The notes: generated from the sequence alone by a model not told the origin. A stretch of 64,000 bases of DNA from an uncultured Pelagibacteraceae bacterium (GCA_902551755.1 CACDEB010000002.1:186001-250000), one strand, 5' to 3'. Positions 1-9,521 are shown, counted from the stretch's first letter. Numbers and translations are program-made.

Positions 1-27
1 TACTCACAAAAATAAATTATAAATTTC

Positions 28-735
28 ATGAAAAATATCGATTATTACAACACTTCAGTGGTAGATGGATATTATGATATCGTCTTTAGAAAAAAAAAAG
101 GTATCCAAAGTGCATGGCACCATATTAAGTTTAACTATATTAAAAGTAAAATTTCCAAAAGCTCTTTTCATTTAGATATAGGTTGTGGTCCTGGAACTTT
201 TTTGGGAATTTTAAATAAAAAATCCGTTGGAATTGATATTTCTCAAAATCAGATTAGATATGCCAAAAAAAACTACTCTAATAAAAAAATTAAGTTTATT
301 TCTTATAAAAACAAATTACCTATTAAAACAAACTCAGTAGATAGTATTTCTTTAATCGAATTGATAGAGCATATTGATAATACTGACCTTAATTATTTAT
401 TAAAAGAGTGTAAAAGAGTGCTTAAAAAGGAAGGCACTATATGTCTCTCAACTCCAAATTATTTTTCTTTGTGGCCAGTTTTAGAATTAATTTTAAACCA
501 GATGTCTCCTGTTGACTATAAACATGAACACATTAATAAATTTACCAAAAGTAGAATAAAAAATTCAATGAATAGAAATGGTTTTCAAATTGTGGAATTA
601 AATTCCTTCATGTTAATTTCGCCTTTTCTTGCTTTCATATCCTTTAAATTTGCAAAATCTATGATTATTTTAGATAATTTTTTAACCAAGTTTTTTCCTG
701 GATTTTTGATATTCTGTAAACTAAAAAAAAGCTAG
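28..735 (+). CDS. class I SAM-dependent methyltransferase
   Basis: ORF; motif LDIGCGPGTFLG and post-motif IELIEHI typical of Methyltransf_11. Confidence 0.85.
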   Translation: MKNIDYYNTSVVDGYYDIVFRKKKGIQSAWHHIKFNYIKSKISKSSFHLDIGCGPGTFLGILNKKSVGIDISQNQIRYAKKNYSNKKIKFISYKNKLPIKTNSVDSISLIELIEHIDNTDLNYLLKECKRVLKKEGTICLSTPNYFSLWPVLELILNQMSPVDYKHEHINKFTKSRIKNSMNRNGFQIVELNSFMLISPFLAFISFKFAKSMIILDNFLTKFFPGFLIFCKLKKS

Positions 736-1178
736 TGACAGGCTACATTAAACTTTTTTAATCTCCAATAATTATAAGGCCAAGGGGTTACAAAACCTAC
801 AATCAACATTAATGGAACAACCCACCAAGTTAATATTGCACCACCTGTTAAAAGATAATCTGTTAAATTCATTGCAACTTCCATACTGATCATAGATATA
901 AAACTCATCCCTATTGCTGTATTAAATGCTTTTTTAAAATCAAACTTTTGTTTCATAAGTATGATTGTTTCTAAAATTATACTTGTGATTAATCCATTGA
1001 TAATTGCTAAAGTCATTATTCCAAGAACTGGAAATGGAATTTTAGTTAATTGAAAAAATAAGATTGTTCCAAAATCACCAATAGAGCATCCAAGTAAACA
1101 CCATGCAGTATTTTTTGCACTTCTTTTCCATGTGTGTTTACACGACCAATTAAAAGATAAACTTTCTGAACTCACCAA
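732..1178 (-). CDS. DUF4396-like integral membrane protein
   Basis: ORF with several TM segments; KHTWKRSAKNTAWC and PWPYNYWRLKK motifs resemble DUF4396. Confidence 0.6.
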   Translation of the reverse strand: MVSSESLSFNWSCKHTWKRSAKNTAWCLLGCSIGDFGTILFFQLTKIPFPVLGIMTLAIINGLITSIILETIILMKQKFDFKKAFNTAIGMSFISMISMEVAMNLTDYLLTGGAILTWWVVPLMLIVGFVTPWPYNYWRLKKFNVACH

Positions 1179-1181
1179 AAA

Positions 1182-1691
1182 TTAGTTTAAGTCTACGTTA
1201 GCTACCATTCCAATTTGATAATGGCCAGGCACATTGCAAGCAATTTCAATATTCATTGCATTGTCAAACTTCCAAACTAAATCCCCTTTTTCATTTGGAG
1301 CTAATAGAACACTATTGCTATGTGAGTGACCCATTGCTTTATCCATCTTTGCCATTTTTTTCATTTTCTCTCTGTCAATAGAGTCAGCTAATAAAATTTC
1401 ATTCTCTACCATTTTTTCCATTTCAGGCTGATGTTTTTTATGCATCATTGCATTAGCAATGTTAAATTCATGTACAAGATTTCCTGCATTAACTACTTCA
1501 AATTTAATTGTCTCACCTTTTTTAATATTGAAAGATTTTGGTTCATAGTAGTTGTCATACATTTTGACTTTAATAGTTCTATCTACTTCATTAAGTTTTC
1601 CTTTTGAACCAATCATCATATTTTTATCTGCAAATGAAGCAGACGTAAAAATAAAAAATATAGTTAAAATATATATATAAATTTTAGTCAT
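1182..1691 (-). CDS. secreted cupredoxin-like copper-binding protein with Met/His-rich insert
   Basis: Signal peptide; FNIKKGETIKFEVVNAGNLVHEF and CNVPGHYQIGM cupredoxin ligand motifs. Confidence 0.8.
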   Translation of the reverse strand: MTKIYIYILTIFFIFTSASFADKNMMIGSKGKLNEVDRTIKVKMYDNYYEPKSFNIKKGETIKFEVVNAGNLVHEFNIANAMMHKKHQPEMEKMVENEILLADSIDREKMKKMAKMDKAMGHSHSNSVLLAPNEKGDLVWKFDNAMNIEIACNVPGHYQIGMVANVDLN

Positions 1692-1693
1692 AA

Positions 1694-2374
1694 TTAATTA
1701 TTTCCTCCTAAGTTTTCCTTTGTTGTTATTTGTTTATCTTTTGTATTATTTGTTTCTTTTGTTTTTCTTTCGTCTATAACATTTGCGAAACTGTGATTTA
1801 CATCTCTGTGCCCTGCCTCATCATCTCTAATAACCTTTACAACATCTTTTAATGTTGCGTGTAAAGGTAAGTTCCAATAATTTATTGCAACTTCTGGAGC
1901 AGGTTGATCTTTAATTTTGCCAGTTTCTAATTCTTGTAAATATTCTGTGTAACTTCTGACAGCTTCTTCTTCAAAGTAACCAACGATTCTATGTGCAGTT
2001 CTTTGAGAAACTAAATAAATAATTGCATAAGTGATTATGAAAATAAACTGTGCAATCATTATTACAATTCTTTCTATAAAAGTTGGTTTTGCAACATGTA
2101 TGAAAGTCATTAAGTGCATTCTTTCATTTTCAGCTTCATCTAAAAGAGTTTTGATCCATCCTTTGTCATCTTCCATCTTTCTAAGAGATTTTAAATGGAT
2201 TAACATTCCTGCAACCATACCAGGAACTGCTGCTACAGTTTCTAATACAACAGCTCTATGTCCGTACCTTTTTTTAAAAAAAGTATCTGCAAGAAACCTT
2301 AAAAATTTTGTGAAATATAATGCTACCTTATCACTAAAGTTACTTGGTTTATAATGACTATCTAAATTGTTCAT
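1694..2374 (-). CDS. aox: alternative oxidase (di-iron ubiquinol oxidase)
   Basis: Motifs LETVAAVPGMV, NERMHLMTF, YFEEEAVRSYTEYL, DDEAGHRDVNH match AOX di-iron ligands. Confidence 0.93.
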   Translation of the reverse strand: MNNLDSHYKPSNFSDKVALYFTKFLRFLADTFFKKRYGHRAVVLETVAAVPGMVAGMLIHLKSLRKMEDDKGWIKTLLDEAENERMHLMTFIHVAKPTFIERIVIMIAQFIFIITYAIIYLVSQRTAHRIVGYFEEEAVRSYTEYLQELETGKIKDQPAPEVAINYWNLPLHATLKDVVKVIRDDEAGHRDVNHSFANVIDERKTKETNNTKDKQITTKENLGGNN

Positions 2375-2434
2375 AAAGCTTATTTAATCATTATTTGAAA
2401 AAAACCAATGGGGCTAAATTGCATTCAAAAAACG

Positions 2435-3088
2435 TTATTTTTTCTTATTTATTACTAAAGACAATTTTCGAGGAAAACTACCTTCATCAAAATTCTCAAT
2501 ACTTATATTAGTAAATCCATCTAAAAGATTCTTTATTTTGTTTTCTGAAAAATAATGAACAATAAAACCATTCATTTCATACATATCCTCTCCTCTATGC
2601 TTTCCTTTCTTAAAATCACCATCCATATGATTTCTCACAGTATAGATATTTAAACCGTCTTTTTTTAAAACTCTCAAAATTTCTTGATTTAAATCTTTTA
2701 AATTTTGATTTGTAAGAGCCATACAAAATAACATATGTGAGTAACATGCTTGAAAATTTTCTTTATCACAATTAAGTTTTTTTCTAATATCGTATTTCTC
2801 AACTTTTATTAAAGCATCTAAATTGTTTTCTTTAGATCTTTTTTTAATAATATTTGTTGCCGACAAACTGTAATCAATTGCATGTACATAAATTCCATTT
2901 TGTGCAAAAAATATTGTATCCCTTCCAAGGCCTGCGCCAAGTTCAATAATATTTGTAATATTTTTTTTTTTAAATAAATCTAGAGATTTCTTTGCTGAGT
3001 AGCTCGGTTCAAAACCAAACATCTCAGGCTTACTTGAGAAATTACTTTCCCAATGCTGAGATTGTAGGTTTAAAAGTTTTTTGTCCAA
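2435..3088 (-). CDS. class I SAM-dependent methyltransferase (TehB-like)
   Basis: IIELGAGLGRDTIFFAQNG motif. Confidence 0.75.
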   Translation of the reverse strand: MDKKLLNLQSQHWESNFSSKPEMFGFEPSYSAKKSLDLFKKKNITNIIELGAGLGRDTIFFAQNGIYVHAIDYSLSATNIIKKRSKENNLDALIKVEKYDIRKKLNCDKENFQACYSHMLFCMALTNQNLKDLNQEILRVLKKDGLNIYTVRNHMDGDFKKGKHRGEDMYEMNGFIVHYFSENKIKNLLDGFTNISIENFDEGSFPRKLSLVINKKK

Positions 3089-3089
3089 T

Positions 3090-3752
3090 CTACTTAGATG
3101 GATCTGGAACTTTTCTTAAATAAGGTTTAATTGCATTCCAACCTTTTGGAAACAATTTTTTAGCTTCATCATCCTTAACAGCAGGTACAATGATAACTTC
3201 CTCACCTTTTTTCCAATCAGCTGGGGTTGCTACTTTATGTTTAGCTGTTAGCTGCATTGAGTCTATTGATCTCAATAATTCCATAAAGTTTCTTCCAGTT
3301 GCCATTGGGTAAGTTAAAAACAAACCAATTCTTTTATCAGGTCTTATTATGAAAACTGTTCTAACTGTTTGATTGTCTACAGCAGTTCTACCCATTGAAG
3401 TAGTTCCTGCATCACCTTCTAACATGTTATAAAGTTTTGCAATTTTAAGATCTTCATCAGCTATAATTGGATAGTCTGGTTTTTTTCCAGTTACATCTTT
3501 TATATCTTCTAACCACTTCACGTGATCTGAAACTGGATCAACACTTAGACCTATTACCTTTACATTTCTTTTTTCAAATTCAGGTTTTAATTTTGCAAGA
3601 GAACCTAATTCTGTTGTGCAAACAGGTGTAAAGTCTTTCGGGTGCGAAAATAGGACACCCCAACTATCACCTAGCCATTCATGAAATGAAATATCGCCAA
3701 TTGTTGTTTTAGCTTTAAAGTCAGGCGCTAAACTATTTATTTTTAGAGTCAT
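3090..3752 (-). CDS. 1-Cys peroxiredoxin (Prx6 type)
   Basis: SHPKDFTPVCTTELG peroxidatic Cys motif, Prx6-type C-terminal domain. Confidence 0.93.
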   Translation of the reverse strand: MTLKINSLAPDFKAKTTIGDISFHEWLGDSWGVLFSHPKDFTPVCTTELGSLAKLKPEFEKRNVKVIGLSVDPVSDHVKWLEDIKDVTGKKPDYPIIADEDLKIAKLYNMLEGDAGTTSMGRTAVDNQTVRTVFIIRPDKRIGLFLTYPMATGRNFMELLRSIDSMQLTAKHKVATPADWKKGEEVIIVPAVKDDEAKKLFPKGWNAIKPYLRKVPDPSK

Positions 3753-3788
3753 TTACATCTCCTTTTTAAAAACAAATTATATGCAAGA

Positions 3789-4520
3789 TTGATTTGCTAT
3801 GCAATTTTTTATAAGATGATAATTAATATGATTTTTGAACAACTATTCGATACTAAGTCTTCAACCTATACGTACATACTGTCAAGCGGTGAAGGTCGTG
3901 AAGCTTTGATAATCGATCCGGTAATAGAGCACACTGAAGAATATATAAAACTTTTAGAAAAACTAAAATTAAAGTTAGTAAAAGTGATTGATACTCATAT
4001 TCATGCTGACCATATTACTGGACTTAATGAGTTAAGTAAAAGAACTAGTTGCACAAAAATTATGGGTGAAAATTCTAAATCTGAAGTAGTTGACTTAAGA
4101 GTGAAAGAAAATGAAAAAATTAAACTAGATGGTATTGAATTAAAAGTTTTGTACACCCCTGGACACACAGATTGCTCATATAGTTTTTTAATGAAAGACA
4201 GAGTTTTCACTGGGGACACTTTGTTAATTAATGGGACTGGAAGAACTGATTTTCAAAATGGAAATGCAAAACAACAATACGACTCTTTATTTAATAAATT
4301 GCTTAAACTTCCAGAAAGCACAATAGTTTTTCCAGCACATGATTATAATGGGAAAAAAAACTCTACAATTGGAAATGAAATAAAAAATAATCCAAGATTA
4401 CAAGTAAATTCAATAGATCAATATGTGGAGATCATGAATAATTTGAAATTAGCTAATCCAAAAATGATGGATGTGGCTGTGCCTGCAAACGTAAAAGGCC
4501 TTACTTTAAATCAAATTTAA
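3789..4520 (+). CDS. MBL-fold hydrolase, ETHE1/persulfide dioxygenase-like
   Basis: THIHADHITG, TPGHTDCS, FTGDTLLINGTGRTDFQ, FPAHDY motifs; true start may be the downstream Met (MIFEQLF). Confidence 0.85.
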   Translation: MICYAIFYKMIINMIFEQLFDTKSSTYTYILSSGEGREALIIDPVIEHTEEYIKLLEKLKLKLVKVIDTHIHADHITGLNELSKRTSCTKIMGENSKSEVVDLRVKENEKIKLDGIELKVLYTPGHTDCSYSFLMKDRVFTGDTLLINGTGRTDFQNGNAKQQYDSLFNKLLKLPESTIVFPAHDYNGKKNSTIGNEIKNNPRLQVNSIDQYVEIMNNLKLANPKMMDVAVPANVKGLTLNQI

Positions 4521-4570
4521 AGCGACAATATTTGGGTTGATTATTGAGTTATTAGCTCTATATATCAATT

Positions 4571-4687
4571 ATGGCTTGCGACAATTCAAAATGTATTTGC
4601 ACAAACTGCACTAACGACACGTGTGCTTGCGATGGGGATATGCAATGTAATTGCAAACCTGAAAGTGTTTGTTGTTGTTGCAATTAG
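4571..4687 (+). CDS. 38-aa cysteine-rich metallothionein-like protein MACDNSKCICTNCTNDTCACDGDMQCNCKPESVCCCCN
   Basis: Translated by hand: ATG at 4571, TAG at 4685-4687, 12 Cys of 38 residues in CxC/CxxC/CCCC patterns; below the ORF-track length cut. Confidence 0.75.
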   Translation: MACDNSKCICTNCTNDTCACDGDMQCNCKPESVCCCCN

Positions 4688-4712
4688 TAAGCTAATTTAA
4701 TTTCACAAAATT

Positions 4713-5294
4713 ATGAATGAATTTTTAGAGTCTATAATTAAGAGAGATCCGGCTGCCAAATCAAAGTTAAGTATTATCTTAACTTATCCTGGTGCTAAGG
4801 CTGTTTTTTTTCACAAAATTGCAAATTTTTTTGCAATTGCAAAATTTCATTTAGTTGCAAGAATAATTTCTCAGTTTTCAAGATTTTTAACTGGAATAGA
4901 AATTCATCCAAAAGCAAACATTGGTAAAAATTTATTTATAGATCACGGGATGGGAGTTGTGATTGGTGAAACTTCAGAAATTGGAGATAATGTAACGATC
5001 TATCACATGGCAACACTAGGTGGTATCTCACCAAGCGTAAATTCTAATGAACAAAGAAATATTAAAAGACATCCTACACTTAAAGATAATGTTGTAGTAG
5101 GATCTGGTGCGCAAATACTTGGGCCAGTAACCGTTGGCAAAAATGCAAAAATTGGTGCTAACGCAGTTGTAACAAAAGATGTTCCAGAAAATGCAGTGAT
5201 GGTTGGAATACCGGCAAAAAATGTTGGTGAAACTTCAGGTTCAGATGAAAACTTTAAACCTTATGGTATAACTCCTGAAAGTGATAAAAATTAA
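4713..5294 (+). CDS. cysE: serine O-acetyltransferase
   Basis: Left-handed beta-helix hexapeptide repeats, [22 protein letters not shown]. Confidence 0.92.
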   Translation: MNEFLESIIKRDPAAKSKLSIILTYPGAKAVFFHKIANFFAIAKFHLVARIISQFSRFLTGIEIHPKANIGKNLFIDHGMGVVIGETSEIGDNVTIYHMATLGGISPSVNSNEQRNIKRHPTLKDNVVVGSGAQILGPVTVGKNAKIGANAVVTKDVPENAVMVGIPAKNVGETSGSDENFKPYGITPESDKN

Positions 5295-6297
5295 TATGAA
5301 AAATGCTCAAAATAATTTTATTGAAGGGATTGGTAATACACCATTAGTTAAATTAAGAGCTGCATCGGAAATTACTGGATGTAACATTTATGGTAAAGCA
5401 GAATACTTAAATCCAGGTGGATCTGTAAAAGATAGAGCAGCACTAGCATTAATTAAAGATGCTCAAGAAAAAAAATTAATTTCAAAAGGTGGAACGATTG
5501 TTGAAGGTACAGCTGGGAATACTGGTATTGGTCTTTGTTTAATAGGAAATTCTATTGGGTATAAAACAATTATTGTGATGAATGATAATCAAACTCAAGA
5601 AAAAAAAGACATGTTAAAGAATATGGGAGCTGATTTAAGGTTGGTCCCACCTAAACCATACAAAGATGACGGAAATTATGTAAAGGTTGCTGGTAGACTT
5701 GCAGACGAATTAAAGAGCAGCAACAATCATGGAGTAGTTTGGGCTAATCAATTTGATAACACTGCTAATTCTAAAGGACATTACGAGACTACTGGACCAG
5801 AAATATGGATGCAAACTGATGGAAAAGTTGATGGTTTTGTTTGCTCATCAGGCACAGGGGGAACTATTGCTGGTGTAAGTAGTTTTTTGAAAGAAAAAAA
5901 TAAAAATATCAAAATTTATTTGTCTGATCCTGCTGGATCATCCCTTTATAACTACATTGAAAACGGAGAATTAAAAGGTGAAGGTAACTCTATAACTGAG
6001 GGTATAGGATCAAGTAGAGTTACAGCTAATTTTGCTGAAGCAAAAATTGATGGTGCTTTCTCAATTGAGGATAAAGAGTCATTACCAGTGTTATATGACC
6101 TAATTCAAAACGAAGGTTTAAGTTTAGGAACGAGTTGTGGTGTAAATATTGCTGGAGCTATAAGACTTGGTAAGAAATTAGGACCTGGTAAGACAATTGT
6201 AACTATTCTTTGTGATAGATCAGATAAATACAACTCTAAGCTGTTTAATAAGAAGTTTTTGCAGGAAAAAGGTCTTCCGATTCCCGCTTGGATTTAA
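5281..6297 (+). CDS. cysK: cysteine synthase A (PLP-dependent)
   Basis: [31 protein letters not shown] motifs; overlaps cysE end. Confidence 0.93.
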   Translation: MIKINMKNAQNNFIEGIGNTPLVKLRAASEITGCNIYGKAEYLNPGGSVKDRAALALIKDAQEKKLISKGGTIVEGTAGNTGIGLCLIGNSIGYKTIIVMNDNQTQEKKDMLKNMGADLRLVPPKPYKDDGNYVKVAGRLADELKSSNNHGVVWANQFDNTANSKGHYETTGPEIWMQTDGKVDGFVCSSGTGGTIAGVSSFLKEKNKNIKIYLSDPAGSSLYNYIENGELKGEGNSITEGIGSSRVTANFAEAKIDGAFSIEDKESLPVLYDLIQNEGLSLGTSCGVNIAGAIRLGKKLGPGKTIVTILCDRSDKYNSKLFNKKFLQEKGLPIPAWI

Positions 6298-6374
6298 TTT
6301 TTTTTCGCGCACTCTTTAATAAATCTTTTACATAATAAAAATATTGTAGTTAAATAATTTTCATAACTAAGACT

Positions 6375-6776
6375 ATGAACGAACTACTTAAAAAAAATTT
6401 CTTCTCACTTTTATTAATTGTGATATTTAGTTTGTTTATTTTTTCATTAGCATTAGCTGATTTATCAAAAAACAATAAAGAAAAAGCGTGGGACTGTGTA
6501 GGAATTTATATGGCTAACTACTTTTTACCTTCTGGTGAAAAATTTGAGTATGGAATGAAAGAAAAATCGATTGCATCAGTAAAAGTTTGGAAAAAATATG
6601 CTCTCGAAGTAGGAATTAAAGAGGCTGATTGGGATAAAGGTGTAAATAAAGCTGTCGATAAACACTATGGATCAAAATATAGTGAAAAAGCGACAAATCA
6701 GTGTCATAGTTTTCTAGAAGCTACTATCCCTAATGGCAAAGATAGAGTAAAGAAAGTTGCTCAAACTCTATATTAG
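6375..6776 (+). CDS. small secreted hypothetical protein
   Basis: ORF with N-terminal signal peptide, two cysteines in the mature part. Confidence 0.6.
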   Translation: MNELLKKNFFSLLLIVIFSLFIFSLALADLSKNNKEKAWDCVGIYMANYFLPSGEKFEYGMKEKSIASVKVWKKYALEVGIKEADWDKGVNKAVDKHYGSKYSEKATNQCHSFLEATIPNGKDRVKKVAQTLY

Positions 6777-6779
6777 TAA

Positions 6780-7067
6780 ATGAGCGGCTATTTAATTGCT
6801 CAACTCAACATGACAGATAAAGAAAATTTTAAGCTTTATGCTGAAACAGTACCTGAATCTGTAAAAAAATTTGGTGGCAAGTACTTAGTTAGAGCTGGAG
6901 AGTTTAAATCTATGCAAGGAAAATGGGATTTTACAAGAAATGTAATTATTGAATTTCCAACTTACGAGAAAGCATTAGAATGGTATAATTCTGATTTATA
7001 TAAACCATTAAAAGAATTGCGCCAAAAAGGATCTGAAGGTAATATAATTATAATTAAAGGAGTTTAA
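6780..7067 (+). CDS. DUF1330 domain protein
   Basis: GYLIAQLNMTD...YAETVPESVKKFGGKYLVRAGE...VIIEFPTYEKALEWYNS. Confidence 0.85.
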   Translation: MSGYLIAQLNMTDKENFKLYAETVPESVKKFGGKYLVRAGEFKSMQGKWDFTRNVIIEFPTYEKALEWYNSDLYKPLKELRQKGSEGNIIIIKGV

Positions 7068-7373
7068 ATGAAAAAAGCTTATTTGGTAGCAATGCCTACA
7101 ATAAAAGATAACGATATGTTTGCAAAAGAGTATGCAAGTAAAGTAGCCGATACTATAAAACCATTTGAAGGTAAATTTCTTGTTAGAACCCCAAATAAAC
7201 TAATTAAAGAAGGGGATGAAAAATCTCTCACAGTAGTAATTGAATTTCCTAATAAGGAAAAAGCTCTTGGTTGGTATAATTCTCCAGAGCATCAAAAAAT
7301 AGTGGTTCAAAGAAGAGCTGCAACAGACCCATCAAGTCCAATAGTGATTTGTGAAGAGTCTGATTCATATTAA
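7068..7373 (+). CDS. DUF1330 domain protein (paralogue of preceding gene)
   Basis: KAYLVAMPTIKD...KFLVRTPN...VVIEFPNKEKALGWYNSPEHQ. Confidence 0.8.
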   Translation: MKKAYLVAMPTIKDNDMFAKEYASKVADTIKPFEGKFLVRTPNKLIKEGDEKSLTVVIEFPNKEKALGWYNSPEHQKIVVQRRAATDPSSPIVICEESDSY

Positions 7374-7391
7374 CAAAAAAAAGGAGAAAAT

Positions 7392-7679
7392 ATGAAAAAC
7401 TATATGGTAACACACACTTTCAAGTCTGCTGAAATGAAAAAAAAATTTACAGATACGGTAGCCTCTATGAAGATGGAGGACATTGTTAAAAGTATGAAAA
7501 GTGACAATGCTGCTTGTCAAATGACTTGGAATACGCCAGGAGATACAATGGAAATGTATTGTTGGTGGAAGGGTAAAGATGAGGAAGCAATTATTAATCA
7601 ATTAGGTCAAATGAACGATTTTTTCACTCCACATAAGTTTGTTGAGTGTACAGATCAAGTAATGGACTACAACGCATAG
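7392..7679 (+). CDS. small conserved hypothetical protein
   Basis: ORF preceded by AAGGAG; collinear in small-gene cluster; overlapping antisense ORF 7365-7601 rejected. Confidence 0.65.
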   Translation: MKNYMVTHTFKSAEMKKKFTDTVASMKMEDIVKSMKSDNAACQMTWNTPGDTMEMYCWWKGKDEEAIINQLGQMNDFFTPHKFVECTDQVMDYNA

Positions 7680-7686
7680 GATATTT

Positions 7687-8103
7687 ATGATCGACAAATT
7701 TGGAAATATATTTTACTTAATAATTTACTTAGTTCACTTTATTATTGTTGGAAGCTACGCATTCCAATTAGTTTTCGGTACTCAAAAATTTCTTGAAGGT
7801 AGAGGTGTAGATAAAACGGCTACACTATTAACAAGATTTGCAGGTTCATTTATGATTGCAATGGTTTTAATGGCAATATATATCGCTTTCATTAGATCAG
7901 GTGGTTTAGATGCTACTTGGGCATTTTTTAATTTAGTTTTTATAATTAATGTCACAATATTATGTGCAAATTTTTATACTTTAAAAATTGATAAAACTGG
8001 TCTGACTGAGAAAACTAGAAATGATGGAATATATGCTCCATTAGTTCTAGTTATTATTAGTGCCGTTCTTTGTTACGGATTAGCTGATAAAATTTACGTA
8101 TAG
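7687..8103 (+). CDS. small integral membrane protein
   Basis: ORF with several hydrophobic TM segments. Confidence 0.65.
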   Translation: MIDKFGNIFYLIIYLVHFIIVGSYAFQLVFGTQKFLEGRGVDKTATLLTRFAGSFMIAMVLMAIYIAFIRSGGLDATWAFFNLVFIINVTILCANFYTLKIDKTGLTEKTRNDGIYAPLVLVIISAVLCYGLADKIYV

Positions 8104-8121
8104 AATTTAATAAATTATCGA

Positions 8122-8343
8122 ATGTTTCCAAAAAAATATTCTAATTTATTATTTATCTTAATCATGGGCTTTGGAATGAGCCTCATGATGACACTAATCA
8201 TTACATACATAAACACAGGGATGGATAGTGAATACATAAATAGATTTTTAAAGGCTTGGGTTGTTAGTCTTCCTATTGCAATAGTAGCTGCATTAGTAGT
8301 GGGTCCAATAACAAAAAATTTTGTTGATAAAATCACAAAGTAA
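8122..8343 (+). CDS. DUF2798 membrane protein
   Basis: FPKKYSNLLFILIMGFGMSLMMTLIITYINTG...WVVSLPIAIVAALVVGPI pattern. Confidence 0.8.
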   Translation: MFPKKYSNLLFILIMGFGMSLMMTLIITYINTGMDSEYINRFLKAWVVSLPIAIVAALVVGPITKNFVDKITK

Positions 8344-9177
8344 CTAAATCACCAAAAAAGAATTGTGAAACAAAAAATAATTCTGTGATTTATCTGTGAG
8401 TTTTGATGAGTCCAATTTTATATCTAAAACTGGTTTAAAATCTTCATCATAAAAAGCATAATCTATTTTTTTAATATACCTAATCAAATGATCTACTGTA
8501 TATCCCATTTCTTTATACAAATATGGTGCTAATTCAAAATAGATAATTGGTTTATTTTTTTCTAAAGTTTTTTCAGCACTTTTTAAAACTTCTAATTCAT
8601 AACCATCAACATCTATTTTAATTAATCTGACACGTTTTTTGTTTCTTTTTAAAAGTTTATCTATTGAAATTGATTTATTTGACGTTTTTTTTAATATACC
8701 TTTATGTATTCCATGTTTTTTATCACCATTTATCAGTTTCCAAGATGAATGTATAAATTTAATTTTTTTATTTTTATATGATGCAAAATTATTAAACGTT
8801 TTAATTCTTTTCTTTAGTTTTAGATTTAAATTTATATTTTGTTTAAGTTTTTTAAATGCATATATTGTAGGTTCAATTGAATATATTTGTGAATTGTTGA
8901 AATTTTGGGCTAATGGTAATGATACTGAGCCTATATTTGCACCAATATCTATAATTAAAGATTTTTCATTAATATCAATATATTTTTTAACTTTAAATAG
9001 TTTTTTTTCATTTTTAAGATTTAAAAATATTCCTAAATCAATCCCCTCTTCTAAATCAACATTATATTTTATTCCGTTTCTACTTATTAAAAATTTTTTT
9101 TTTCGTAAAATAAATATAAGTAATTTACTTAGTATTGTTGCAAAATATACTTTAGCTGAAGTACTAAGTTTTAGCAT
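8344..9177 (-). CDS. FkbM family methyltransferase
   Basis: LIIDIGANIGSVSLPLA and IKIDVDGYELEVLKSA. Confidence 0.88.
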   Translation of the reverse strand: MLKLSTSAKVYFATILSKLLIFILRKKKFLISRNGIKYNVDLEEGIDLGIFLNLKNEKKLFKVKKYIDINEKSLIIDIGANIGSVSLPLAQNFNNSQIYSIEPTIYAFKKLKQNINLNLKLKKRIKTFNNFASYKNKKIKFIHSSWKLINGDKKHGIHKGILKKTSNKSISIDKLLKRNKKRVRLIKIDVDGYELEVLKSAEKTLEKNKPIIYFELAPYLYKEMGYTVDHLIRYIKKIDYAFYDEDFKPVLDIKLDSSKLTDKSQNYFLFHNSFLVI

Positions 9178-9182
9178 TGCAA

Positions 9183-9518
9183 CTAATTTGTTTTTCCCAA
9201 AAAATTTACTAAAATAACACCAATTATAATTAATATTATTCCAATTATACCGAAGACATTGGGGATTTGGTTATATTTGAATATTCCAAATAATGTCACT
9301 GCTGTAATTGTTAGTCCGCCATATGTTGCGTAAGTAAAACCAACGGGGATAATCATCATTGCTTTTGCAAGAAAAAAAATGCAAACAACAATAGTTATAA
9401 TACACATTATTGTGGGGACTAAATTTGTAAATCCATTTGTAGTTTTAAGAAAACCATTAGAGGAAATTCCAAAAATTATCGCTAACAAAAGGTATAAATA
9501 TCCAATAATATTCGTCAT
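9183..9518 (-). CDS. small multidrug resistance (SMR/EmrE-like) transporter
   Basis: Four-TM ~110 aa protein, YATYGGL motif region. Confidence 0.75.
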   Translation of the reverse strand: MTNIIGYLYLLLAIIFGISSNGFLKTTNGFTNLVPTIMCIITIVVCIFFLAKAMMIIPVGFTYATYGGLTITAVTLFGIFKYNQIPNVFGIIGIILIIIGVILVNFLGKTN

Positions 9519-9521
9519 ATC

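Noticed and set aside
2031-2354. 107-aa + strand ORF opposite the alternative oxidase
   Set aside because: Antisense to a strongly supported AOX gene; composition reflects the complement of conserved codons.
8115-8336. 73-aa minus-strand ORF almost fully overlapping 8122-8343
   Set aside because: The + strand product matches DUF2798 and is collinear with the neighbouring cluster.
8639-9217. 192-aa + strand hydrophobic ORF
   Set aside because: Antisense to the FkbM methyltransferase; long antisense ORFs are expected in AT-rich coding DNA.
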